Below are positions 54,191-62,643 of a stretch of 64,000 bases of DNA, piece after piece; within the stretch, counting starts at the first letter, position 1, and every line of letters begins with the position of its first letter. Location of the stretch: the NCBI GenBank assembly GCA_034190085.1, contig JAXHTS010000052.1, positions 62,001 through 126,000 on the forward strand. The letters are read 5' to 3'. The DNA is from Spirochaetota bacterium. Lineage in GTDB: Bacteria > Spirochaetota > UBA4802 > JAFGDQ01. A model generated the notes under the pieces. It did not search any database, was not told where the DNA came from, and worked only from the letters and a program-made list of their open reading frames with translations. The translations under genes and the position numbers were made by a program.

Positions 54191-54218
54191 ATTATAACAT
54201 AGGTTTATATTGCTGCAA
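54191..54218 (-). promoter_or_regulatory. Candidate promoter of the hyp operon
   Basis: On the minus strand, TTGCAG (54218-54213), a 16-base spacer and a perfect TATAAT (54196-54191). Transcription would start about 54184, only 1-3 bases before the hypF ATG, which itself lacks a ribosome site. Seen from sequence only. Confidence 0.4.
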
Positions 54219-54305
54219 TCAAAAATAGAATGAGGACTCTCCTGTTATTAAGGGTAAAGATGGATTATTCGCTATTGAGTATCAAATCTTTGATATATGA
54301 AAATT

Positions 54306-55736
54306 TTAATTTTCAGGTAATATCTCTTGAGAGGTAATCAGATTTTCTTCAATAACTCGCATGGATTTCCACTTGCCTCCTAAAAAGCGAAACATAAATG
54401 CAAATCCTAGGATTATCGCATAGAGCGACGCAATTGTCCATGCAGCATAAATACCTGCATCAAAGTATGTCATAGCGATGTAGCTTGGGATAATCAACAC
54501 TGTTGAGGAGATGATAACAATCATATACATAACAAAACGCGTGTCGCCCGCTCCCTTAATCGCGGAAGCAAAGATGATATTCAGCGTATCAAATATAGAA
54601 AAGATTGCCAGAAAGCGAAGTAGGATCAGTGTAATCTTTCTAATGGGCTCAAATCTATTGGGATCTGCCTGTGAGGCAAAGGGGGAAATGAATATCTCTG
54701 GCACAATAACATAAGCCAAGGCTATGCAAAGCATATATAAGAATGTGAAGTGCAGTCCTGAATAGGCGCTGCGTTCAGCAAGGAGCGGATTCTTCTTGCC
54801 TAGGTATTGTCCCACAAGGATTGAGACTGTTATGCCAAAGCCCAGCATCGGCATAAAGGCTAAGGTGTTGATGTTGAAGGCAATGTTTGTAGCAGCGAGA
54901 GGGGTGGTTCCTAGGCGTCCAATTAGAAGGATAAAAGCGGAAAATCCGGCAATGTCCAGAAAAAATTGAATACCATTAGGAAGGCCGAAATGTATCAATC
55001 GCCTAAATAAAATTTTGTTAAACATCCATCCCTTAAGTGTATGGTATCGCATGTTATGCGATTTCCTGCAGAGTAGAATGATGTATGATAAAAAACTGAA
55101 ACATGAGGAGAGTACTGTTGCAATGGCAGCCCCCTTTACGCCTAGTTCGGGAAAAAATAGTTTTCCAAATATGAGGCAATAGTTTAGACAAATATTGATG
55201 CATGTGGCAATGATATTTATCCACATTATTATCCAAGTTTTCCCGCGCCCGGAGAAAAAGCCTGCCATAACAGATGATGCAATGAGAGGGGTTGCTCCAA
55301 GACAGAGTACCTGAAAGTAGATTATCTCAAGTCGCTGTACCTCCTGTTGATGTCCGATAAGGTTAAAGAATGTGCCTGCAAAGGGGATCAGGAGCAGATG
55401 TATTATCCCTCCAATAATAGCAATGTAGAGACCCTGCCAGATAATCGGGCCAATTTTGTCATATATCGTTGCTCCATAGTATTGTGCAACGAATGTGTTG
55501 ACATATGATGCTGTTCCCATAAACAAGCTTATGATCGTAAAATTTAGAATACCCGCAGGCATTGCCGCAGCTATTGCTTCCGGGGAATACCATGTAAGGA
55601 ACATCCTGTCCACGAAATGCTGAATAGACCACATGCTAGTTGTTAGGATTAGGGGAATGGCCATTGTCAATAGTTCGCGATATCCTCCTTCGCATTCCCA
55701 GCGTCTTTTTATGTTTTTTAATGTATTCTCAAACAA
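54306..55736 (-). CDS. MATE-family multidrug/cation antiporter
   Basis: A 476-residue inner-membrane transporter with about 12 hydrophobic helices in two six-helix halves, typical of MATE (ELLTMAIPLILTTSMWSIQHFVDRMFLTWYSPEAIAAA and the similar second half FGLPNGIQFFLDIAGFSAFI). It exports organic cations or drugs against Na+ or H+. Start is TTG at 55736; GAGGAGGGG is 9 bases upstream, a strong site. It lies 124 bases downstream of nothing but before hypF on the same strand, with nadC upstream; co-transcription with either is unclear. Confidence 0.9.
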   Translation of the reverse strand: MFENTLKNIKRRWECEGGYRELLTMAIPLILTTSMWSIQHFVDRMFLTWYSPEAIAAAMPAGILNFTIISLFMGTASYVNTFVAQYYGATIYDKIGPIIWQGLYIAIIGGIIHLLLIPFAGTFFNLIGHQQEVQRLEIIYFQVLCLGATPLIASSVMAGFFSGRGKTWIIMWINIIATCINICLNYCLIFGKLFFPELGVKGAAIATVLSSCFSFLSYIILLCRKSHNMRYHTLKGWMFNKILFRRLIHFGLPNGIQFFLDIAGFSAFILLIGRLGTTPLAATNIAFNINTLAFMPMLGFGITVSILVGQYLGKKNPLLAERSAYSGLHFTFLYMLCIALAYVIVPEIFISPFASQADPNRFEPIRKITLILLRFLAIFSIFDTLNIIFASAIKGAGDTRFVMYMIVIISSTVLIIPSYIAMTYFDAGIYAAWTIASLYAIILGFAFMFRFLGGKWKSMRVIEENLITSQEILPEN

Positions 55737-55920
55737 TAATATCAGCCCCTCCTCTGATAAATATGATATTAGAAAGATATTGCATTATGACTGGTTTATA
55801 GATATATCAATTGATGTGAAGAAGGGTTGAAAAAGGCCATATTGGGCATCTTAGGTTAATGGAATGGTTTGATAACTTTCACTTGATAGAATTATTAAAA
55901 CAATATATCAATTCTAAATG

Positions 55921-56763
55921 TCATAGAAATTTCATTGAATAGTCCATTGACCTGACAGAGTGAGTCAGCGCACCCATAGAGATATAATCAATCTTAAGAT
56001 TCCTAATCTTCCTAATCTTCACTTCATCAATATTCCCTGAGATTTCAATTTTGGACCTTCCATCTATTAACTCAATAGATCTTTGCATCAGCTCAGGATT
56101 CATATTGTCAAGCATAATAACATCCACGCCTGATTCAACCGCTTCCTCCACCTCCATGAGGGTTTTACTCTCCACTTCAATTTTATATTTATTACCATGA
56201 GCAGCCCTGACCCGATTTACAGCCTCCTGTATGCTGCCAGCCGCCTTAATATGATTGTCCTTTATCATGACCATATCATAGAGGCCTAATCTGTGGTTAT
56301 GCCCGCCTCCCATTTTAACGGAATACTTATCCAGCAATCTAAAGCCTGGAAGTGTCTTCCGCGTGTCAAAAAGTTTTACGTCGGTTCCCTCTAAGGTCTT
56401 GCAGACACGATGCACTTTAGTGGCAATCCCAGACATCCTTCCAATAAAATTCAATGCCAATCGTTCTCCCATGAGTATGCTTTTGGTATTGCCATCAATT
56501 TCTATTGCCATTTCATCTTTAGATATCAGCGAACCATCCTTTATTTGAATTGATATCTTCAGGTTAGGATCTATTTCATTATATACGCAATTCACTACCT
56601 CTCCGCCACAGAAGATGCTATCCTCTTTTGCATATATTATTGCTGTAGAGATATCCCTTCTCTGAAAAATGGCGCAAGAGGTGATATCCCCATTCCCAAT
56701 ATCCTCCTTTAACGCTAAAATAATTAGAGGTTTAATTTCTTTATATAGCTGATCTATATTCAA
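55921..56763 (-). CDS. nadC: Nicotinate-nucleotide pyrophosphorylase (carboxylating), quinolinate phosphoribosyltransferase
   Basis: 280 residues with NadC motifs: LALKEDIGNGDITSCAIF, GERLALNFIGRMSGIATKV, DTRKTLPGFRLLDKYSVKMGGGHNHRLGLYD and MVMIKDNHI, then VEVE-like KIEVESKTLMEVEEAVESGVDVIMLDN. It converts quinolinate and PRPP to nicotinate mononucleotide. TTG at 56763 is the start, with AGGAG 8 bases upstream inside the end of uvrB; only 4 bases separate them, so it forms an operon with uvrB. No nadA or nadB is nearby. Confidence 0.95.
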   Translation of the reverse strand: MNIDQLYKEIKPLIILALKEDIGNGDITSCAIFQRRDISTAIIYAKEDSIFCGGEVVNCVYNEIDPNLKISIQIKDGSLISKDEMAIEIDGNTKSILMGERLALNFIGRMSGIATKVHRVCKTLEGTDVKLFDTRKTLPGFRLLDKYSVKMGGGHNHRLGLYDMVMIKDNHIKAAGSIQEAVNRVRAAHGNKYKIEVESKTLMEVEEAVESGVDVIMLDNMNPELMQRSIELIDGRSKIEISGNIDEVKIRKIRNLKIDYISMGALTHSVRSMDYSMKFL

Positions 56764-56767
56764 GTGT

Positions 56768-58768
56768 TTAGCTCCTGGCTAGAAGTTTTATCTTTTTATC
56801 TGTCTCAATCATCTGATCCCTTAGCACTGAAGCTTTTTCAAATTCAAGTTCCTCAGCAGCCCTTAGCATCTCTTTCTTGAGATTTTCACTCAGCTTTTTA
56901 AGTGAAGATACGCTGTTGCTTCTAAATTGATTCCTATATTTTGCCACATAGTCTATGTATTTATCGTCGCTCTTATATTCCCTGTTGATAATATCCACAA
57001 TACTCTTGGTAATGGATCTTGGTGTAATATTGTGGTCGATATTGTATTTATGCTGAATCATCCTTCTCCTATTTGTCTCCATTATTGTTTTTTTCATGGA
57101 TTCAGTTGTTTGATCAGCATACATTATTACCAAACCGTTAATATTTCTTGCAGCCCTTCCAGCGGTCTGTATTAGTGATCTTTCAGATCTTAAAAAACCC
57201 TCCTTATCAGCGTCGAGTATAGCGACGAGTGAAACCTCCGGAATATCAAGGCCCTCCCTCAAGAGGTTAATCCCGACAAGGCAGTCAAATACTCCCCTTC
57301 TGAGATCTGTAATCAATTCTACTCTTTCAATGGTTTCAATCTCAGAATGAAGATATTCAGCCCTTATGCCAGCCTTAGTCAGATATTCCACGAGATCTTC
57401 AGCCATTTTTTTTGTTAATGTGGTTACAAGAATGCGTTCATTGTTATTAGCCCTTTTATTGATCTCCTCTATCAGATTGTCAATCTGATTCTTTGCGGTC
57501 CTAATCTCAATATTCGGATCCAGAAGCCCGGTAGGCCTTATTATCTGCTCTACAATCTGCATGCTTTCCTCTATCTCATACTCTGCAGGAGTAGCTGAAA
57601 CAAAAATAATCTGATCAATCATCTCTTCAAATTCGTCAAAATATAGTGGGCGGTTATCCAGGGCTGAAGGTAGCCTAAACCCATGCTCAACTAGGCTTAA
57701 TTTTCTTGATCTATCCCCATGATACATGCCCCTAATCTGGGGTATAGTAACATGTGACTCATCGATAAACATCAAATAATTGCCCTTAAAATAGTCAAGG
57801 AGGCATCCGGGACGCTCGCCAGGCTCTCTCCCTGTTATTATCCTTGAATAATTCTCAATCCCTGTGCAATATCCCATTTCGAGAAGCATCTCCATATCAT
57901 AATTGGTTCTACTCTCAAGCCTTTGCGCTTCCACTAATTTCTCCTCTCTTCTCAGCTCTTCTAACCTTCCCTTCAATTCGTGCCCTATTGATTTAATAAT
58001 ATCATCCATTGACCTCTCATATACAACAAAATGCTTTGCAGGATAAATATATGCACTCTCGACTTCCTCCAGAATTTTGCCAGTAAGCGGTTCAATCCTT
58101 CTGATATTCTCGATCTCGTCGCCAAATAATTCAATCCTTAAGGCCTCTTGGAGATAGGCAGGGAAAACCTCGATTACGTCCCCCCTTACCCTAAAATTTC
58201 CTCTGGTAAAGGATATATCGTTTCTTTCATAGTAGATTGAGACGAGCCTTCTAAGCAGTTCGTCCCTATCCATGTTATCTCCAACATGAACAATAATCGT
58301 CATTCTCTCAAAATCCCCGGGCGTACCCAGACCATATATACATGAGACTGATGATACTACGATTACATCCTCTCTGTCCAATATGGCTGATGTTGCGCGT
58401 AAGCGTAGTCTATCTATCTCATCGTTAATAGAAGAATCCTTCTCAATGTATAGGTCCTGTGATGCGACGTAGGCCTCAGGTTGATAATAATCGTAGTAGG
58501 AGACGAAGTATTCAACCGCGTTATTCGGATAAAATTCTTTAAATTCTCTATACAGTTGCGCGGCTAATGTCTTATTGTGAGTTAGCACCAGGGTGGGTTT
58601 TTGTACCTCTTCAATAATCTTTGCCATTGTATAAGTTTTGCCAGATCCAGTTACCCCTAGTAGTGTCTGGGATTTCATTTCGGATCTGATCCCCTGAGAT
58701 AGGAGTCTTATTGCTTCTCCTTGATCACCTGATGGTTTTAGGCTAGATATAATCTTAAATTTTGGCAT
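56768..58768 (-). CDS. uvrB: Excinuclease ABC subunit B
   Basis: 666 residues of standard length. Walker [15 protein letters not shown], the DNA-clamping beta-hairpin [15 protein letters not shown], motif II FIDESH, Q-rich RAARN region ([15 protein letters not shown]), and the C-terminal UvrC-binding UVR motif ([17 protein letters not shown]). It verifies damage in nucleotide excision repair with UvrA and UvrC. There is no ribosome site in front of the ATG (TTTTTTCAA-ATG), which may mean weak or leaderless initiation. nadC follows after 4 bases. Confidence 0.96.
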   Translation of the reverse strand: MPKFKIISSLKPSGDQGEAIRLLSQGIRSEMKSQTLLGVTGSGKTYTMAKIIEEVQKPTLVLTHNKTLAAQLYREFKEFYPNNAVEYFVSYYDYYQPEAYVASQDLYIEKDSSINDEIDRLRLRATSAILDREDVIVVSSVSCIYGLGTPGDFERMTIIVHVGDNMDRDELLRRLVSIYYERNDISFTRGNFRVRGDVIEVFPAYLQEALRIELFGDEIENIRRIEPLTGKILEEVESAYIYPAKHFVVYERSMDDIIKSIGHELKGRLEELRREEKLVEAQRLESRTNYDMEMLLEMGYCTGIENYSRIITGREPGERPGCLLDYFKGNYLMFIDESHVTIPQIRGMYHGDRSRKLSLVEHGFRLPSALDNRPLYFDEFEEMIDQIIFVSATPAEYEIEESMQIVEQIIRPTGLLDPNIEIRTAKNQIDNLIEEINKRANNNERILVTTLTKKMAEDLVEYLTKAGIRAEYLHSEIETIERVELITDLRRGVFDCLVGINLLREGLDIPEVSLVAILDADKEGFLRSERSLIQTAGRAARNINGLVIMYADQTTESMKKTIMETNRRRMIQHKYNIDHNITPRSITKSIVDIINREYKSDDKYIDYVAKYRNQFRSNSVSSLKKLSENLKKEMLRAAEELEFEKASVLRDQMIETDKKIKLLARS

Positions 58769-59047
58769 TTGAAAAAATCGATATCATAAATAAATATGCC
58801 CATATGGTTAGTTTTGGCTGGGAGGGGTTATATTTTCGCCTTCCCTGTATCCCTATTGATAGTACTTTTCATGACCTTTGACGTTGCATTTAATGAAGTT
58901 GGGAAAAATACCATTGATAATGCGATCAAATGAAAAGGTCCTTTGGCATGAATGAAATTATGTGAATAGCTTGTTATTAAATCTTACTGCCTAATATATT
59001 GACAAGTTCTTAGATTAGCAGATAATGCATATTTTTGATCTCCGATT

Positions 59048-59653
59048 TCATTTCTTTATATCTGTCTGGTCGTCATTATTATATCTTTCAGAGAGTGTTT
59101 TTACCATCTTTGTAAAAAGATCATAAAATTCATTTAAATTATCCCTCTTCCTTAGTGGCCTGATTATTGGAAATTTGCCATCAATGATTTCCTGGATATA
59201 TTTTGACATTACCTGTATAGGGCCTGAGATCGTATGAGTTGAGGCGATTAAAGAAAAGTATAAAATAATAATCAGAATAATAAAAAGAACTATAGCGTAT
59301 ATCAGAACAATATTATTTGCATTGATTATTTTTTCTAACTTAACAATATTGCTATCCATTTCAGTGATGCTGGTCTTATGATCATTAGTTATTTTATTGT
59401 AGGCTGGATCCTTTTTAAATTCCTTTTTATTGTTAAATGAATAAAGTAATATGGACTTTACAATATTATCCTGAGTAATAATGATTTCCTTCTGTTTCTC
59501 CACAACCTTGATAAGTTTTTGATTGTTGAATAGAAAATTAGTTCCAATTATTGTAATTATTAATCCTATGATTGTAAAAACAATACCGATAATTGAAAAA
59601 GTAAGCTTTAACTGAAACTGTTTATCGATTATTTTCTGCTTTCTTCTTTTCAT
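59048..59653 (-). CDS. Two-helix membrane protein with HAMP-like segment, no output domain
   Basis: About 201 residues from the ATG at 59653 (GGGG 8 bases upstream; an upstream TTG at 59674 would add seven residues). A cytoplasmic Arg/Lys-rich start leads to TM1 (about residues 15-42), a periplasmic helical region of about 70 residues, TM2 (about 114-136, FIILIIILYFSLIAS) and a HAMP-like stretch (ISGPIQVMSKYIQEIIDGKFPIIRPLRKRDNLNEF). It ends there, so it looks like a chemoreceptor or kinase without its output domain. I recognise no ligand motif. It may act as a dimer that regulates another protein. Confidence 0.6.
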   Translation of the reverse strand: MKRRKQKIIDKQFQLKLTFSIIGIVFTIIGLIITIIGTNFLFNNQKLIKVVEKQKEIIITQDNIVKSILLYSFNNKKEFKKDPAYNKITNDHKTSITEMDSNIVKLEKIINANNIVLIYAIVLFIILIIILYFSLIASTHTISGPIQVMSKYIQEIIDGKFPIIRPLRKRDNLNEFYDLFTKMVKTLSERYNNDDQTDIKK

Positions 59654-59753
59654 TATGATACCCCGTGTGAACAATAAAACTACTCTGGAAGATATTGGTT
59701 AATGTTTTTTTGTTGTAGAATAGGCACAAACTATTAAGATACGTTATACGATA

Positions 59754-61136
59754 TTAAAAGCTGATAATCAGTCCCCCCATGAAAAAATATCTGTTCTCTT
59801 CAGATGAGGGATAAGCGTTGCCTGGGATAAAAATGGCATAATTTACATAAGCGGAAAGGTCATAAAAGATTTTCCATCTTAGCATAACATCATCACCATG
59901 CCCAATATCCCTGCTGTTCAATAAGGCCTCGCCGGAGTTGATTCCTGAATTGGAATCATTTTTATAATAATAGGAATGTTTTATGATCAGATTCATTCTT
60001 TTTAAAAATTGTCGTTTTGAGTTATAAAATGGCAATATTGAGAGACCGCATCTCATAACATGGATATTCGACAGCAGGGGCCTTAAAGCGTACCCTCCAA
60101 CATATGTGCCAAAATAAATGAAGCCGTTATCCTTGCCGGACTCATTTCCTGATGGAGATTGGTAATTGATCCTGTTTTTGTCGCTAGAAGCATAGGCATA
60201 ATTTAGCAACAACACAGGATTATAAGAGAGGTTTAGATAGTATTGAAGGCCAAAAACTGCAGCGAAGGCGTAAATATTTTGCTTTTCATAAAGGCCGGTT
60301 ATTGGATCTGGATCGGATAGATAGCTCTTACCTCTCTCATGAATAAATTCTCCAAAATAGTAGGCATTTTGGAAAACTCCTGTAAAACCAAGGCCATAGT
60401 ATTCAGAATTATATTTACTTTTTATACCTGCTGAATCTTTACCCTTATCTATTTGTGCTAGGCCAAAGAGATATACTTTCTGATTATAGATAATCTTTGA
60501 TATGGTGCCGCCGGTAAAGATTCTTTTTGAGCCATCTGAGATATCCTTATCGCTAAGGTTGTAGGGATTGTTGTCCTTTTTTAAATATCCTGAATAGACC
60601 CCGATTAGTCTAAAGTCTACATATTTCGAGTTGAGATCAAATTGACAGCCATCCCCTCTGCCATTAAATATGAGGCCGGTTCCGATTATGAAGAATTTTC
60701 TTCCGATGTATAATTTAAGTGTGTTGTTTGAATTGGAGATACTCCAGTAACCAACATCGAGGTCAAAAAGATTATCGCTGTTATCGATATCAATATTCTT
60801 CTCCCTTAGTATTCCTGTGTATACATCTTTTACACGAAGATAGATGGCGCTTCTTTCCCATAACCATGACTTTACCCATAATTTCCCTATTGTTATTGAT
60901 GAGAGTAACTCGTTTTTGCCGTCACCATTCCTCTCATCAATGACTATTGGCATTAACCATCCACCATAACTAAATGTGAAGGGCTTTTTCTCAGCCTTTG
61001 GTATAATCATATCCTTATCATTCAGGAAAGCTGGATAAAACATATCATCGGTTTCTTTTATATCACTACCTATTAGAGATGAGGCTAACATTAGTATTAA
61101 GTAAGGAATCGTATAAAGTGCTATTAACCTTTTCAA
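59754..61136 (-). CDS. Outer-membrane beta-barrel, alginate-export/porin-like
   Basis: A 460-residue exported protein (signal peptide to about residue 24, LMLASSLIGS). Aromatic-rich alternating strands and a final Phe (FFMGGLIISF) fit an outer-membrane barrel. YIGRKFFIIGTGLIFNGRGDGCQFDL is the pattern found in alginate-export-family barrels, near the strand where the channel is constricted. It starts inside the end of the 152-residue gene (ATGA overlap), and that gene overlaps the FecR gene the same way, so all three are translationally coupled. It probably forms a channel for a solute. Confidence 0.75.
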   Translation of the reverse strand: MKRLIALYTIPYLILMLASSLIGSDIKETDDMFYPAFLNDKDMIIPKAEKKPFTFSYGGWLMPIVIDERNGDGKNELLSSITIGKLWVKSWLWERSAIYLRVKDVYTGILREKNIDIDNSDNLFDLDVGYWSISNSNNTLKLYIGRKFFIIGTGLIFNGRGDGCQFDLNSKYVDFRLIGVYSGYLKKDNNPYNLSDKDISDGSKRIFTGGTISKIIYNQKVYLFGLAQIDKGKDSAGIKSKYNSEYYGLGFTGVFQNAYYFGEFIHERGKSYLSDPDPITGLYEKQNIYAFAAVFGLQYYLNLSYNPVLLLNYAYASSDKNRINYQSPSGNESGKDNGFIYFGTYVGGYALRPLLSNIHVMRCGLSILPFYNSKRQFLKRMNLIIKHSYYYKNDSNSGINSGEALLNSRDIGHGDDVMLRWKIFYDLSAYVNYAIFIPGNAYPSSEENRYFFMGGLIISF

Positions 61137-61591
61137 TGCTCTACTCCTTGCCGTTCAGACACATTGGTCATTATCTCTATCAACTCGCCTCCGCTGATTA
61201 TATCCCATTCACTGCAAAGATAGTCCATTATACCGTTGGCTACACATGCCTTGAATGCATACCTCTCTATCTCAAAGATCATAAACAATAGGGAATCCCT
61301 TAAATTTAGATATTTTGCAATCATCAGAGATAGAGTGCCCCTTCTTAAGGGTGTGTTTGTCTCTTTGTTAACGCTCTCGACAATTCCCTTGGCGTGCAGA
61401 TATTTTATATTTTTTTCATAAGACCTGGACTTTCTGCCCATTGTCAAAATAAAAAATTTTACGGCATCCCCAAAGGTTGCCGCTTCCTTGTCCGCAACAT
61501 CATTAATGAAGATGATATTATTCATATCTTGTGAGAATAGATTTATCGGCATAAATAGAACGCAGATAATAATTAAGCTATATTTCATCAT
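61133..61591 (-). CDS. Small exported protein of unknown function
   Basis: 152 residues with a signal peptide ending near residue 20 (LFMPINLFSQD). A helical mature part (MGRKSRSYEKNIKYLHAKGIVES, RRGTLSLMIAKYLNLRDSLLFMIFEIERYAF) continues to the C-terminus. It looks helical and could be an adaptor. I recognise no family. It overlaps the FecR gene upstream and the barrel gene downstream by 4 bases each. Confidence 0.6.
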   Translation of the reverse strand: MMKYSLIIICVLFMPINLFSQDMNNIIFINDVADKEAATFGDAVKFFILTMGRKSRSYEKNIKYLHAKGIVESVNKETNTPLRRGTLSLMIAKYLNLRDSLLFMIFEIERYAFKACVANGIMDYLCSEWDIISGGELIEIMTNVSERQGVEH

Positions 61592-62349
61592 TTTACCTTC
61601 TCATCCGGCCATTGGAGTGAAACACTAACGTTAGCATTGCCGCTTGTGAAAGAGCTATAGTAACCAACGTTGGATAGATGCCCAACAGCGCTCTCTGAGT
61701 TGTCTACTATCTCCTCTCCATAGAGTTCATGAAAGCCCCTCTCATCCTTGGTAATATCATTATAGAGGGATATTATAGAAGCATCTCTAACATCGCAAAG
61801 CAGATTTTCTGGCCTTGACTCGTCCGGTCTTAAACGGAAAGTATATCTACCCTTAATGGTATTATTTATCCCATATAAATTTTCTCCCTGAACAGAGCCC
61901 TCAATCACCTTTATTGTCATGCCAGTTTTTGGTCCATAGGATACGACTTCTTCAGTGCCCCTTACGCTTGAAGTTGCGACAGGGGTGGTTATCTTGAAGC
62001 TGGTTTTCAATCGTCCTATCCTCTTGATTCTGGCATTCAGGCTTCCACGCTTCAGACCTAGGTGGGTATATCTGCTCTTTGCTGTTTTAGTATTCCTGTA
62101 TATTTTCATCATTGTCAGTTGTTTCACTTTTAAGGTATTATCGTCAATTTTTATAATAGCAGAGGACCTGACACCTGTGCTTATCTTTGTCCCTTCCGAT
62201 AGTCTCTGCCCTTTTTTTAAGGATTTCCATTGCCTGCCTTTTTTATAGGCAACATCTCCCTTTATGGATACAACAAGGATTTTCGTAAAGGCCTTATCTG
62301 TAAAGAATAAAGTTGCAAAAAGAACTGTTATAATCAGACTCTTTTTCAA
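61588..62349 (-). CDS. FecR-domain exported protein
   Basis: 253 residues with a signal peptide (ITVLFATLFFTDKAF). The FecR-like domain covers about residues 25-145 (VVSIKGDVAYKKGRQWKSLKKGQRLSEGTKISTG, and the closing TPVATSSVRGTEEVVSY). The C-terminal part (about 150-253) is not recognised. In this spirochaete such domains occur without FecI-like sigma factors, so it is probably periplasmic or surface structural. It begins a three-gene coupled operon and is divergent from a lipoprotein gene 294 bases away. Confidence 0.75.
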   Translation of the reverse strand: MKKSLIITVLFATLFFTDKAFTKILVVSIKGDVAYKKGRQWKSLKKGQRLSEGTKISTGVRSSAIIKIDDNTLKVKQLTMMKIYRNTKTAKSRYTHLGLKRGSLNARIKRIGRLKTSFKITTPVATSSVRGTEEVVSYGPKTGMTIKVIEGSVQGENLYGINNTIKGRYTFRLRPDESRPENLLCDVRDASIISLYNDITKDERGFHELYGEEIVDNSESAVGHLSNVGYYSSFTSGNANVSVSLQWPDEKVK

Positions 62350-62643
62350 TTTTTTCCTCCTTTATGTTGATTGGTATATGTATAATTTAGGCTGACGTTA
62401 AATAGTGATTGCTATTTGGGGGGATGTCAATTATTAATTTTTTTATCTCCTGATATTCTTACTCTGTATCTTTAATAGTATTCTTATAAACCACTATCTA
62501 TAACCCTCTGAATAGTTTGGTATAATTTTAAGACTCCTTTTGGAAATATAATTTTGTAATTGACTCATAATTATTATTCATATACTGTTATTGCTAATCT
62601 AATGTATATCAATAATGCTGTTGAAATAGGAAAGGAGATGTTG

